NCBI RefSeq assembly: GCF_052060015.1
Contig: NZ_JBPODZ010000005.1
Span: forward strand, 217,677 to 281,676
Length of the DNA: 64,000 nucleotides
Source of the DNA: Arhodomonas sp052060015
GTDB lineage: Bacteria; Pseudomonadota; Gammaproteobacteria; Nitrococcales; Nitrococcaceae
Direction of reading: 5' to 3'
Shown here: one piece after another, positions 40,251 to 49,083 of the stretch
How positions within the stretch are numbered: the stretch's first letter is position 1
Layout: each line of letters begins with the position of its first letter
Notes under the pieces: model-generated
Told to the model about the DNA's origin: nothing
Databases searched by the model: none
The model's input: only the letters and a program-made list of their open reading frames with translations
Translations under genes and position numbers: made by a program

Positions 40251-41864
40251 ATGGACACGATTACCCCCCAAGAGCTCCAGGCCAGGCTGCAATCCCGGGA
40301 GCCGCTGGCCCTGGTGGATGTCCGCGAGCCGGGGGAGTTCGGCCTGCGCCATCCCTACCGGGCGGTGCCCCTGCCGTGGCGGCGCTTCGAGCTGGAGCTG
40401 CCGCGCCTGGTGCCGGCCCCGGGCCTGCCCTTGGTGCTCGTAGACGAGGCCGGGACCATCGCACGGCTGGCCGCGCGGCGCGCCCGTGCGCTGGGCTACC
40501 GTCGGGTGATGGGCCTGGACGGCGGGTTGCGGGCCTGGCGTGCCGCCGGCTACTCGGAGTTCGCCGGCGTCCACGTACCCAGCAAGGCCTTCGGCGAGCT
40601 GGTGGCCGAGCGTCGTGGCACCCCGATGATCGACGCCGCGGGACTGGCCCGGCGTCTGGAGGCGGGCCAACGATTCCACCTGTTCGACGTCCGGCCCGTT
40701 GCCGAATACCACCGCATGAGCATTCCCGGGGCGCGCTGCTGCCCGGGCATCGAGCTCCACGCCCGGCTGGAGAGTCTGGTCGACGATCCGGACACTCCCA
40801 TCGTGGTCAACTGCGCCGGCCGGACCCGGGGGATCATCGCCGCCCAGACCCTGGTGGATCTGGCCGTGCCGAACCCCGTCTATGCCTTGCGCAACGGCAC
40901 CATGGGCTGGCAGCTCGCCGGCTTGGAACGGGACCACGGCGCCGACGACGTGGTGCCCCTGACGGCGCCGCCGGCACCGTCGCCGGCCTGGCGGGAGCGC
41001 ATCGCCGCCCTGGCGCGGCGGGCGGGCGTGACGGCGGTGGATGCCGCCACCGTGACGCGATGGCGTGCCGCCGGGGAGCCGGTGTACTGCCTGGACGTGC
41101 GCCATCCCGGCGGCGGCGATGAGCCGCCGCTGCCGGGAACCGCCCGCGCGCCCGGGGTCCAGCTCCTGCAGGCCACGGAAGGCTGGATCGGCGTGCCCGG
41201 GGCCCGAGTGGTGCTCGCCGACGACGATGGCGCGCGTGCCCCCCTGTGTGCCTACTGGTTGCGGCTCATGGGCTTCGACGCCCATCTGCTGCCCGCCGCG
41301 GAGGCGGTGGCCCTCCCCGCTCCCCCGACCCCCGAGCCGCCGGAGCTGCCCCGCTGCCGGACGGCCACGGCGGTGGCGGAATGCCGTGATCCCAGCGGAC
41401 CCTTGCTGCTGGACCTGCGATCCAGCAGTGCCCACCGTGAGGCCCATCCCGAGGGGGCGCGCTGGCTGCTGCGCCCGCGACTCGGTGATGTGGTCCCCGA
41501 GCTGGTGCGCGAGCGCACCGCCGTGCGGTTGCTCGCTGACGACGCGGGCGAGGCGGCATTGGTGGCGGAGGACCTCCGCGAGCGCGGTATCGACGACGTC
41601 GCCCTCATCGACGGGGGGGTGGAGGCCTGGCGGCGGGCCGGGGGCAGTGTGGTACACACCCCCGAGGATCCACCGGATCGTGCCTGCATCGACCGCCTGT
41701 TCTTCGTTCACGATCGCCATGACGGCAACCTGGACGCCGCCCGCCGCTACCTGGAATGGGAGCAGGGTCTGGTGCCGCGTCTGGGACCGGCGGAGCTGGC
41801 CGACGTCGACGGCCTCGAGCCGCAACGGCCGAGCGGGCGATCCGACCCACGGGAGCTCGGATGA
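40251..41864 (+). CDS. four-domain rhodanese-like sulfurtransferase
   Basis: A 537-residue protein of four consecutive rhodanese-like domains (about 1-105, 122-235, 258-365, 380-475) plus a C-terminal tail. Only domain 2 keeps an active-site cysteine, C188 in VVNCAGRTRG; the matching loops of domains 1, 3 and 4 read VDEAGTI, ADDDGAR and ADDAGEA. It may transfer sulfane sulfur or bind sulfur intermediates, with the inactive domains structural. Adjacent to the thiol dioxygenase, it supports sulfur metabolism by this locus. The stop overlaps the next start (ATGA). Confidence 0.85.
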   Translation: MDTITPQELQARLQSREPLALVDVREPGEFGLRHPYRAVPLPWRRFELELPRLVPAPGLPLVLVDEAGTIARLAARRARALGYRRVMGLDGGLRAWRAAGYSEFAGVHVPSKAFGELVAERRGTPMIDAAGLARRLEAGQRFHLFDVRPVAEYHRMSIPGARCCPGIELHARLESLVDDPDTPIVVNCAGRTRGIIAAQTLVDLAVPNPVYALRNGTMGWQLAGLERDHGADDVVPLTAPPAPSPAWRERIAALARRAGVTAVDAATVTRWRAAGEPVYCLDVRHPGGGDEPPLPGTARAPGVQLLQATEGWIGVPGARVVLADDDGARAPLCAYWLRLMGFDAHLLPAAEAVALPAPPTPEPPELPRCRTATAVAECRDPSGPLLLDLRSSSAHREAHPEGARWLLRPRLGDVVPELVRERTAVRLLADDAGEAALVAEDLRERGIDDVALIDGGVEAWRRAGGSVVHTPEDPPDRACIDRLFFVHDRHDGNLDAARRYLEWEQGLVPRLGPAELADVDGLEPQRPSGRSDPRELG

Positions 41865-43018
41865 CCGACACCGACACCATTCGCGAGATCCGCGATGCCG
41901 TAACCCGCCTGTGCGGGGATTTCCCGGGTAGCTACTGGCGGGATCTGGACGCCACCCGCGGCTACCCGGACGAGTTCGTGCGCCGGCTCACCGAGGACGG
42001 TTTCCTCGGCGTGCTCATCCCCGAGGAATACGGCGGTGCGGGCCTGGGGCTGACCGCCGCCGGGGTGATCCTCGAGGAGATCTCGCGCTCCGGTGGCCAT
42101 CCCGGCGCCTGCCACGCCCAGATGTACACCATGGGGACGCTGCTCCGCCACGGCTCCGAGGCCCAGAAGCAGGCCTATCTGCCGGCCATCGCCACCGGCG
42201 AGCTGCGCCTGCAGGCCTTCGGCGTCACCGAGCCGGGGGCCGGTACCGACACGACCTCCATCCGCACCTTCGCCGAGCGCCGGGGCGAGCGCTATGTGAT
42301 CAACGGCCAGAAGGTCTGGATCAGCCGCGTGGAGCACTCCGATCTCATGATCCTGCTGGCGCGGACTACGCCGCGGGATCAGGTCTCGCGCAAGACCGAG
42401 GGCCTGAGCGTCTTCCTCGTCGACCTGCGCGAGGCGGTGGGCCAGGGCCTGACCGTGCGGCCCATCGAGACGATGATGAACCATCACACCACGGAGCTGT
42501 TCTTCGATGACCTGGAGGTGCCGGCGGATGCCTTGATCGGCGAGGAGGGGCGGGGCTTCCGCTACATCCTCGACGGCATGAACGCCGAACGCATCCTCAT
42601 CGCCTTCGAGTGCATCGGCGACGCGCGCTTCTTCATCGAGCGGGCGAGTGCCTATGCCAGCGAGCGCGAGGTATTCGGCGGCCCCATCGGCCGCAACCAA
42701 GGGGTGCAGTTCCCCATTGCCCGTTCCTATGCCGAGATGCGTGCCGCCGAGTTGATGGTCCACCGGGCGGCGGAGCGCTTCGATGCCGGCGAGCGCTGCG
42801 GTGCCGAGGCCAATATGGCCAAGCTGCTGGCGGCGGATTGCTCCTGGCGCGCCGGCGACGTCTGCCTGCAGACCCACGGGGGCTACGGCTTCGCCCGGGA
42901 ATACGACATCGAGCGCAAGCTGCGCGAGACCCGGCTCTACCAGGTCGCCCCCGTGTCCACCAATCTCATCCTCGCGTATCTCTCGGAGCATGTCCTGGGG
43001 ATGCCGCGATCGTTCTGA
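41861..43018 (+). CDS. acyl-CoA dehydrogenase-family protein
   Basis: A 385-residue flavoprotein of the acyl-CoA dehydrogenase superfamily. FAD-binding blocks: QAFGVTEPGAGTDTTSIRT, VINGQKVWISRVEHSD, and the C-terminal QTHGGYGFAREYDIERKLRETRLYQ. At the position of the usual catalytic Glu (YEG) it has A363 in LYQVAPVSTN. A possible alternative base is E243 in MNAERILIA, at the position used by isovaleryl-CoA dehydrogenase and long-chain enzymes. Members of this subfamily with VAPxSTN ends stand in itaconate-type clusters. Start overlaps the rhodanese stop, and the CoA-transferase follows after ten bases. It may oxidise an acyl-CoA or, in organosulfur pathways, desulfinate one. Confidence 0.9.
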   Translation: MTDTDTIREIRDAVTRLCGDFPGSYWRDLDATRGYPDEFVRRLTEDGFLGVLIPEEYGGAGLGLTAAGVILEEISRSGGHPGACHAQMYTMGTLLRHGSEAQKQAYLPAIATGELRLQAFGVTEPGAGTDTTSIRTFAERRGERYVINGQKVWISRVEHSDLMILLARTTPRDQVSRKTEGLSVFLVDLREAVGQGLTVRPIETMMNHHTTELFFDDLEVPADALIGEEGRGFRYILDGMNAERILIAFECIGDARFFIERASAYASEREVFGGPIGRNQGVQFPIARSYAEMRAAELMVHRAAERFDAGERCGAEANMAKLLAADCSWRAGDVCLQTHGGYGFAREYDIERKLRETRLYQVAPVSTNLILAYLSEHVLGMPRSF

Positions 43019-43028
43019 AGGAGCTGCC

Positions 43029-44162
43029 ATGACCATGCACGAACCGGGAAAGCCCCTGGAGGGGACGGTGGTGGTCTCGCTGGAGCAGGCCGTCGCCGCC
43101 CCGGTGTGTACCTCGCGCCTGGCCAATGCCGGGGCGCGGGTGATCAAGATCGAGCGCCCCGAAGGCGACTTCGCCCGGGGCTATGACGAGTACGTCAAGG
43201 GCGAGGCCACCTATTTCGTCTGGGCCAACCACGGCAAGGAATCCGTCTGCCTGGACCTGCGTGCCGATGGCGACCGTGAGGTCTTCGAGGGGATGCTCGC
43301 CGGCGCCGACGTGTTCGTGCAGAACCTCTCCGTGGGCGCCATCGACCGCCTCGGCTATGGCTGGGAGACGTTGCATGAGCGCTACCCGCGGCTGGTCGTC
43401 TGCAACATTTCCGGCTACGGGGAGGACAACGACTACGCGCGCATGCGCGCCTACGACATGCTGGTCCAGGCCGAGAGCGGGCTGTCCAGCATCAGCGGGC
43501 GTGGGCGCATCGGCGTGTCCATCGCCGATATCGTCACCGGCATCAACGCCTACGGGGCCATCCTCGAGGCGCTGATCCGACGGGGGCGCAGTGGCGAGGG
43601 CGAGCGCCTGAGTGCCTCGCTGTTCGCGAGCATGGCCGACCTCATGGCGGTGCCGCTGTTGCAGACCCGCTATGCCGGGCGCGCCCCGGAGTACATGGGC
43701 ATGCGCCACCCCTCCATCGTCCCCTACGGCGCCTTCCCCACCGCGGACGACACCGAGGTGGTGATCTCCATCCAGAACGAGCGCGAGTGGGAGCGTCTGT
43801 GCCGGGACGTGCTCGAGACCCCGGAGCTCCTCGATGAGCCGCAGTTCTCCAGTATCGCCCGCCGTACCGCCAACCGGGAGCGCGTGGAGGCGGCCATCGC
43901 CGCGGTCACCGCACGGCTGCCGGAGGCGGAGCTCATCGCCCGCCTCGACTGCGCGCTGATCGCGTATGGCAAGCTCAACGAGCCGGCGGACGTGCTCGAT
44001 CATCCGGCATTGCGCCTCGCGCAAGTGGAGCTGGCCAACGGGGATGCCGCTGAGATCCCGGCCCCGCCGGTGCAGGCCCGGTGGCTCGGCGATCACCTGG
44101 GCCACTGTCCGTCGCTCGGCGAGAACACGGAGGCCATACGCCGGGAGTTCGGCCATGATTGA
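43029..44162 (+). CDS. family III CoA-transferase (CaiB/BaiF)
   Basis: A 377-residue CaiB/BaiF-type CoA-transferase, moving CoA between carboxylic acids. The catalytic Asp lies in MRAYDMLVQAESGLSS; the N-terminus GTVVVSLEQAVAAPVCTSRLANAGARVIKIERPEGDFARG is the family opening. The ATG at 43029 follows GGAG. Closest in context to itaconate CoA-transferase (Ict) of Pseudomonas aeruginosa, given the acyl-CoA dehydrogenase, hydratase and lyase beside it, or to mesaconyl-CoA transferase. Its stop overlaps the hydratase start by eight bases. Confidence 0.9.
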   Translation: MTMHEPGKPLEGTVVVSLEQAVAAPVCTSRLANAGARVIKIERPEGDFARGYDEYVKGEATYFVWANHGKESVCLDLRADGDREVFEGMLAGADVFVQNLSVGAIDRLGYGWETLHERYPRLVVCNISGYGEDNDYARMRAYDMLVQAESGLSSISGRGRIGVSIADIVTGINAYGAILEALIRRGRSGEGERLSASLFASMADLMAVPLLQTRYAGRAPEYMGMRHPSIVPYGAFPTADDTEVVISIQNEREWERLCRDVLETPELLDEPQFSSIARRTANRERVEAAIAAVTARLPEAELIARLDCALIAYGKLNEPADVLDHPALRLAQVELANGDAAEIPAPPVQARWLGDHLGHCPSLGENTEAIRREFGHD

Positions 44163-44979
44163 CCCCAGCGAATGGATCGGGCGGCAGCGCACCAGCGATG
44201 ACGTCATCGATGCCTGGCACGTGGCCGCCTTCAATGCCGCCCTGGACCGCAGCCCGGAGCTGCCGGCGGATGGCACGCCGTTGCCCCCCTGCTGGCAGTG
44301 GCTGTTCTTCCGCCCACTGTACGCGGCCTCGCGCTCCGGGCCGGATGGTCACGAGCGCCTGGGCGAGTTCCTGCCGGCGCTACCGGTGCAGCAGCGCATG
44401 TGGGCGGGCAGCCGCATGACGGTGCACCGGCCCCTGCAGGTGGGTGAACGGGTGACTCGGTACTCCACGGTTGCCGATGTGGTGCCCAAGCAGGGCCGCA
44501 GCGGGCAGCTGGTGTTCGTCACCGTCGCCCACGATATCGAGGGGGAGCGTGGCGGCTACATCGAGGAACAGCAGGATATCGTCTACCGCGAGCACCGACC
44601 GGTGGGCGGGGCCGGGGAACCGGCGAGGGAGTTGCCGGGGCCGGCCTGGCAGGCGCTGTGGCGGCCCGATCCGGTGCTGCTGTTCCGCTACTCGGCGCTT
44701 ACCTACAACAGCCACCGGATCCATTATGATCGGCGCTACTGCGTCGACGAGGAGGGCTATCCGGGGTTGGTGGTCCACGGGCCATTGATGGCCACCCTGA
44801 TGGTGGACCTGGCCGAACGCCATCGGGACGCGCCCGTACGATATTTCGAGTACCGCTCCCATGCGCCGGTATTCGACGACATGGCGTTCACCGCCGCCGG
44901 TGTGCCCGACGGTGACGGCGCACGGCTTTGGGTGACGCGGTCGGATGGGGTGCTGGCGCTGAGCGGGCGGGCGGAATGA
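44155..44979 (+). CDS. MaoC/HTD2-type enoyl-CoA hydratase (itaconyl-CoA hydratase-like)
   Basis: A 274-residue double hot-dog hydratase of the HTD2/mesaconyl-C4-CoA hydratase type. The FAS1-like N-terminus DPSEWIGRQRTSDDVID and the later FRYSALTYNSHRIHYDRRYCVDEEGYPGLVVHGPLMATLM carry the family His and Asp/Asn residues (HRIHYD and VVHGP). Order CoA-transferase, hydratase, CitE lyase is that of the itaconate pathway, in which itaconyl-CoA becomes citramalyl-CoA. A mesaconyl-CoA or 3-methylfumaryl-CoA hydratase is the main alternative. Overlaps the CoA-transferase end (ATGATTGA). Confidence 0.86.
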   Translation: MIDPSEWIGRQRTSDDVIDAWHVAAFNAALDRSPELPADGTPLPPCWQWLFFRPLYAASRSGPDGHERLGEFLPALPVQQRMWAGSRMTVHRPLQVGERVTRYSTVADVVPKQGRSGQLVFVTVAHDIEGERGGYIEEQQDIVYREHRPVGGAGEPARELPGPAWQALWRPDPVLLFRYSALTYNSHRIHYDRRYCVDEEGYPGLVVHGPLMATLMVDLAERHRDAPVRYFEYRSHAPVFDDMAFTAAGVPDGDGARLWVTRSDGVLALSGRAE

Positions 44980-45094
44980 CCCTATCGGGTCTAGGCGCTC
45001 ACGCTCGCCGCCGCCCAACCGCGGGCGATCCGTGGTCTCCGTGGCCGATATGGTGATGACGGCATCGTCCCGGCCGTGAAGAAGGAGGACTGAG

Positions 45095-45958
45095 ATGACA
45101 ACGTGGCCCGGCTGGCGGTCCCTGCTGTTCGTGCCGGCCGACAATGAACGGCTATTGGCCAAGGCCGGCAGCCGCGGGGCCGATGCCTGCATCCTGGACC
45201 TGGAGGACGCGGTGGCGCCCGAGCACCGCCCCGCCGCCCGGGACGGGCTGCCTGGCGCCATGGAGCGGCTGGCCGCTAACGGCGTCGCGGTGCTGGTCCG
45301 GGTCAACGCCGGCCTGCGCGACCAGGTCCGGGACCTAGAGGCGGCCGTGGGCCCGGCTTTGGCGGGCATCGTGCTGCCCAAGTTGGAGCATAGCCACCAG
45401 CCGGTGGTTACCGATGGTCTCCTCGGCGAGTTGGAGGCAGAGCGCGGCCTCTCGGCCGGCGGGCTTCCGCTCATCGGGATGATCGAGACCGCCCGTGGTC
45501 TGCTTGCCGCCGCGGAGCTCGCCGATGCCAGTGAACGGATCGTTGCGCTGGCCCTCGGGCCGGAGGATCTGGCGCTGGATCTGGGCGGCTCACCGGATCG
45601 CGCGTTGCTTACCGAACCGGCACGGCGTATGGCCTGGACCGCCCGTGCGGCGGGCGTCGAGGCCTTGGGCTTCCCGGGTTCCATCGGCAACTATTCCGAT
45701 CTCCCGCGGTTGCGCGAGGACTTGGTCGCCGCGCGGGCGCTGGGCTTCTCGGGGGCATTCTGCATTCATCCCGCGCAGATCGATCCCATCCACGAGGCGT
45801 TCTCGGTGGGTGAGGCGGAGCTCGCTTGGGCGCGGCGCATCGTCGAGGCGGCGCCGTCCGAGGGTGCCCGCGTGTTCTCCGTGGACGGCCAGATGGTGGA
45901 CCGGCCGGTATTGGAGCGGGCGCGGGCGATACTCGCCCGCGGCGGTCGGCGGGACTAG
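45095..45958 (+). CDS. CitE/HpcH-type CoA ester lyase (citramalyl-CoA lyase-like)
   Basis: A 287-residue member of the HpcH/HpaI aldolase family. RSLLFVPADNERLLAKAGSRGADACILDLEDAV, VLPKLE and MIETARGLLAAAEL are its conserved segments, the first with the metal-ligand Glu/Asp. It would cleave citramalyl-CoA to acetyl-CoA and pyruvate, or a malyl-type CoA ester. The ATG at 45095 follows GAAGGAGGACTGAG. It is 115 bases after the hydratase, so it may have its own promoter. Its presence supports a C4/C5-dicarboxylate CoA pathway. Confidence 0.9.
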   Translation: MTTWPGWRSLLFVPADNERLLAKAGSRGADACILDLEDAVAPEHRPAARDGLPGAMERLAANGVAVLVRVNAGLRDQVRDLEAAVGPALAGIVLPKLEHSHQPVVTDGLLGELEAERGLSAGGLPLIGMIETARGLLAAAELADASERIVALALGPEDLALDLGGSPDRALLTEPARRMAWTARAAGVEALGFPGSIGNYSDLPRLREDLVAARALGFSGAFCIHPAQIDPIHEAFSVGEAELAWARRIVEAAPSEGARVFSVDGQMVDRPVLERARAILARGGRRD

Positions 45959-45971
45959 GGGGCGATCCCGG

Positions 45972-46487
45972 TCATCCCTGTCGTGTCCGGCGTCGCTGTG
46001 CGCGCCGGGCGGCTAACCATGCCGCCAGTCGATGGGTGATCAGGTAGCCGGCGAGGGCGACGGGCGTAGCCACCAGCAGGCTCCCCACCACGGCGAACAC
46101 TACCTCCTCGCCGATTCCGTCGAGGGCCCATTGCCGCGCGTTCACTGGTGTCCAGGGTACGGCATTCAGCAGCGCCTCGCCGATCGCATGGAAACCCCAA
46201 TACAGGGGACCCATGGTGAATGGATTGCTCACCCAGGAGATGGCGAAGGCGGCGGGGAAGTTGCCGCGTAGCAGCATACAGCCGGCAATCATTAACACCG
46301 TCTGGAAGCCCACTGTCGGCGTCAAGCCCAGGAAAAGCCCCACCGCGACGCCGCGGGCGGCGGCCTCGGTGCCGTGGGTCAGGCAACCGGTGGTGTGGAG
46401 GGCGCGGTTGATCGCGGGGTGGCGGCGCAACCAGACATGCCCCCGCCACTTGAGCGCCCGGAAGCGCACCGCTGCCTTCTCGAACAT
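45972..46487 (-). CDS. DUF2062 membrane protein
   Basis: A 171-residue protein with three predicted spans and basic ends, of the DUF2062 family. Family markers are FLGLTPTVGFQTVLMIAGCMLLRGNFPAAFAISWVSNPFTMGPLYWG. It resembles an inner-membrane protein of unknown function, often found beside lpx or comEC-like genes in other genomes. The ATG at 46487 (MFEKAAVRF) gives the usual length; the longer reading from 46625 lacks support. Convergent with CitE, 13 bases apart. Confidence 0.87.
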   Translation of the reverse strand: MFEKAAVRFRALKWRGHVWLRRHPAINRALHTTGCLTHGTEAAARGVAVGLFLGLTPTVGFQTVLMIAGCMLLRGNFPAAFAISWVSNPFTMGPLYWGFHAIGEALLNAVPWTPVNARQWALDGIGEEVVFAVVGSLLVATPVALAGYLITHRLAAWLAARRAQRRRTRQG

Positions 46488-46712
46488 GGATAACCCCGCA
46501 CACGAATACCGGTGCCGGCTCCCCGAAGCCGGTGAGCGGCGATTATCGCCGACAGCCACGCTCCCGAACAGGGTAGGGGGAAAACGAGCACCCCAGGAGT
46601 GCCCCGAATTGGTGCATGGCAACACGGGGCTTCACTGGTACGCGCGTTCCGATACCATGGGGCCCCTGACGAGGACCACGCGGCAGACGCTGCCCGCGCA
46701 GGAGCCGGCGCG

Positions 46713-47768
46713 ATGATCCTAAACGATGCCCTCGCCCGTTCGGCCGATGCCGTAACCCGGCTGTTTGATGAGCTCTATGATCCGGCGTTCCTCATCGATC
46801 CGGAAACCGGCGGGTTTGCCGGCGTGAACCATGCCGCCTGCGCCTTCCTGGGCTATTCCGCCGACGAGCTCGGTGCCCTCACCCCCGCGGATATCCATCC
46901 CCACGAGATCCCCCGGCTGGAGGGGTTCATCGCCCAGGTCCGCCGCCATGGTCGCTGGGTGGCCGGTGATCTCTCCTGTCGGGCCCGTGGCGGGACCCTG
47001 CTGCCGGCCCAGATCCGGGCTTCGCTCATCCCGCTGGACGGCCATGAGTACATACTCGCCATCATCCGCGATCGCCGCGACGAGGAGCTCGCGGAGCTGG
47101 GGCGTTCCATCCGCAAGCTCACCCACGACCTGCGCAATACCATGGTTGCCTCCCAGCTCATGGGTGACCGATTATCCCGGCATGACGACCCCATGGTCCG
47201 CCGCAGTGCCGAGCTGATCACCCGTTCCGTGGACCGGGCCCTGGAGATGTGCCAAAGGACCTTGGAGGCGGGCAGCGCGGTGGAGCATACCCCGCGCCAC
47301 GAGCGTTTTCCGCTCTCCGATGTGGTTGCCGAGGTCGATGCCGCCATAGGCCCCGAGGAAATCGCCGGGGCAACGCTGGGGGCACCCGGCGCGGCTGGGA
47401 TCACCTTGGACGCCGACTTTGATCAGCTCTTTCGCCTGCTGCTGAACCTGGCCCGAAACGCCCTGGCCGCGGGCGCCACGGAGCTTTCCATACAGGGCAG
47501 CTATCGGGATGATCAGGGGGTGTGCATCGATATCATCGATAACGGGCCCGGGTTGCCGCAGGCGGTGCGGGAGCAGCTGTTCAACGAGAAGCCGGGTGTT
47601 TCGGCCAGCGGTGGCGCCGGCCTTGGGCTGGCCATCGCCTGGGAACTGGCTCGCAACCACGGCGGTGAGCTCTCGCTCGCGGACACCGGCCCGGACGGCA
47701 CTACCTTCCGTCTGGTATTGCCCGCCGCCGCGACCGCGAAGCACATCGCGGACGCCGCCGCCCGCTGA
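46713..47768 (+). CDS. PAS-domain histidine kinase, orphan
   Basis: A 351-residue cytoplasmic sensor kinase. A PAS domain (about 20-125) with LIDPETGGFAGVNHAACAFLGYSADEL is followed by an H-box with H138 in KLTHDLRN, then a HATPase domain: LNLARNALAAGATEL (N-box), DNGPGLP (G1) and GGAGLGLAIAWELARNHGGEL (G2). No membrane segment. No response-regulator gene is adjacent, so its partner is elsewhere. The ATG at 46713 follows GGAG. The downstream gene is convergent, four bases away. Confidence 0.88.
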   Translation: MILNDALARSADAVTRLFDELYDPAFLIDPETGGFAGVNHAACAFLGYSADELGALTPADIHPHEIPRLEGFIAQVRRHGRWVAGDLSCRARGGTLLPAQIRASLIPLDGHEYILAIIRDRRDEELAELGRSIRKLTHDLRNTMVASQLMGDRLSRHDDPMVRRSAELITRSVDRALEMCQRTLEAGSAVEHTPRHERFPLSDVVAEVDAAIGPEEIAGATLGAPGAAGITLDADFDQLFRLLLNLARNALAAGATELSIQGSYRDDQGVCIDIIDNGPGLPQAVREQLFNEKPGVSASGGAGLGLAIAWELARNHGGELSLADTGPDGTTFRLVLPAAATAKHIADAAAR

Positions 47769-47772
47769 GGCG

Positions 47773-48294
47773 TCAGCGGAACTCGGGGTCGACCCGGGTA
47801 TGGAAGAGGTTATTGGTGTAGGTCGGCAGGGTGAATGCAGCGATAATGGTGACGATCTCGAGCAGCGACTCGAAGCTTACACCGCGCTCCTCGAGGAGCG
47901 TCAGCTCGGCGCGACCGAGTCTCCCCTTGCGCTCCAGGATCCGGCGGGTGGCATCGATGAGCGCCGCGTAGCGGGCCTCGCCGACGGCGAGCTCGCCAAC
48001 CACCGCCGCGATCACGCCGTCCTCCACCCCTGCGTCGGCGGCCTCGTGACGGAATACCCCTGAGCAATACTCGCAACCGTTATGCACCGAAACCTGCAGC
48101 GCGACCAGGGCCTGCTCCGCGCGGGTGAGCTGGCCGCGCTGCCCAATGCTGCGCTCCAGGTGCACAAAGGCCTCGAGGGCCAGCGGGGAGCGGGCCAGCT
48201 GGCGGTAGACGTTGGGAATGGTGTCCTCGAAGGTTTGCGCCACCTCGCGCAGGAGCTCGAGTGCCTCCTCCGGCGGCGTCGTTTCCGCGCTCAT
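47773..48294 (-). CDS. carboxymuconolactone decarboxylase/AhpD-family protein
   Basis: A 173-residue all-helical protein. The CxxC redox motif of the AhpD type is in NGCEYCSGVFRHEA, with the conserved His following; LTRAEQALVALQVSVH and LLEIVTIIAAFTLPTYTNN complete the family pattern. It probably acts as a peroxidase-type or disulfide-reducing protein. The ATG at 48294 is preferred over a GTG at 48318, which would add eight residues without a better ribosome site. Confidence 0.87.
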   Translation of the reverse strand: MSAETTPPEEALELLREVAQTFEDTIPNVYRQLARSPLALEAFVHLERSIGQRGQLTRAEQALVALQVSVHNGCEYCSGVFRHEAADAGVEDGVIAAVVGELAVGEARYAALIDATRRILERKGRLGRAELTLLEERGVSFESLLEIVTIIAAFTLPTYTNNLFHTRVDPEFR

Positions 48295-48438
48295 CGCTGG
48301 GGACCTCTGCGTCGGCACGACAATGGTGCCGGCCCTTCAGGGCCGGTACAAGCTTTGGTTACAGCCTCGCAGGTAGTCCGAGTCGAGACGATCCGTAACG
48401 ATACGAATCGTGTCCGTGATTCCGCGTACGGGCGGAAT

Positions 48439-48472
48439 GCCCCCGGGGCATCGTGGCATCGCCGCCGGGGGC
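48439..48472 (-). terminator. hairpin downstream of cytochrome P460 gene
   Basis: GCCCCCGG (48439-48446) and CCGGGGGC (48465-48472) form an eight-bp stem with an 18-base loop, starting ten bases after the cytochrome stop on the minus strand. There is no T-run, so it is a weak or Rho-assisted stop at best, or a 3' end stabiliser. Confidence 0.35.
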
Positions 48473-48481
48473 GCGGTGGGG

Positions 48482-49021
48482 TTACTGGAAGCGATCGTTG
48501 TTGAAGACATAGTCCTCGCCGGGAGCGGCCGTGTGGCAGGCGATGCAGCCCTGGTCCGCGCCCTTGGCCACGCGCCCGGCGAGCGGCATGTCCTTGGGGT
48601 TGCGTTCCAGGCTCCCGTCGGGCTGGTACTTCGCCCAGAACCAGTCCTGATTGTCTGGGTCGTAGCCGTCCCGGCGGTACATGACGGTGACCGATTGCAG
48701 CCACTGTCCGGGATCGTCGGCCACCGCCGACTCGCTGACGCCGTCGCCGCCGTAATTGCGCTTGACGATCACTGTCCCACGGTTGCCATCGATCTCGAGG
48801 GTGGTGTCGACGGTGTCGAGCACGGCCCCGTGGGGATGTTGCCCCCCGTAGGGCGTGGACATCACCGACCCTTTCCCCACTAGGCCCGCGTCTTCCATCT
48901 GGGCCCAGAGCTGTTTGGCGTAGTTGACGTCGTCGCGGGTCCCGAAGGGTGCCTCCGCGTGGGCGAGCCCCGCTGCGAAGGTCAGGGCGCCGATCGTCGC
49001 GATGATGCTGGTTGATTTCAT
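48482..49021 (-). CDS. cytochrome P460-family protein
   Basis: A 179-residue exported c-type haem protein. A signal peptide (ending AHA, about residue 22) precedes the P460-like beta domain (RDDVNYAKQLWAQMEDAG, GTVIVKRNYGG, WFWAKYQPDGSLERNPKDMPLAGRVAKGADQG). The C-terminal haem site is C159-I-A-C162-H163 in GCIACHTAAPGEDYVFNND. Family members have a Lys-haem crosslink and oxidise hydroxylamine or bind NO; some are cytochrome c'-beta. K-residues of the beta domain are present but the crosslinking one cannot be assigned. The ATG at 49021 follows a GAGAGGA site. Confidence 0.9.
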   Translation of the reverse strand: MKSTSIIATIGALTFAAGLAHAEAPFGTRDDVNYAKQLWAQMEDAGLVGKGSVMSTPYGGQHPHGAVLDTVDTTLEIDGNRGTVIVKRNYGGDGVSESAVADDPGQWLQSVTVMYRRDGYDPDNQDWFWAKYQPDGSLERNPKDMPLAGRVAKGADQGCIACHTAAPGEDYVFNNDRFQ

Positions 49022-49083
49022 GGTTCCTCTCCTCTCTTTTCCGCTTGCGGGCGTTTGATTCATTGGCCGGCTGCGCTTTTCGC

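Noticed and set aside
44980..45094. Small gene between hydratase and CitE
   Set aside because: Short, without start or ribosome site; treated as a spacer.
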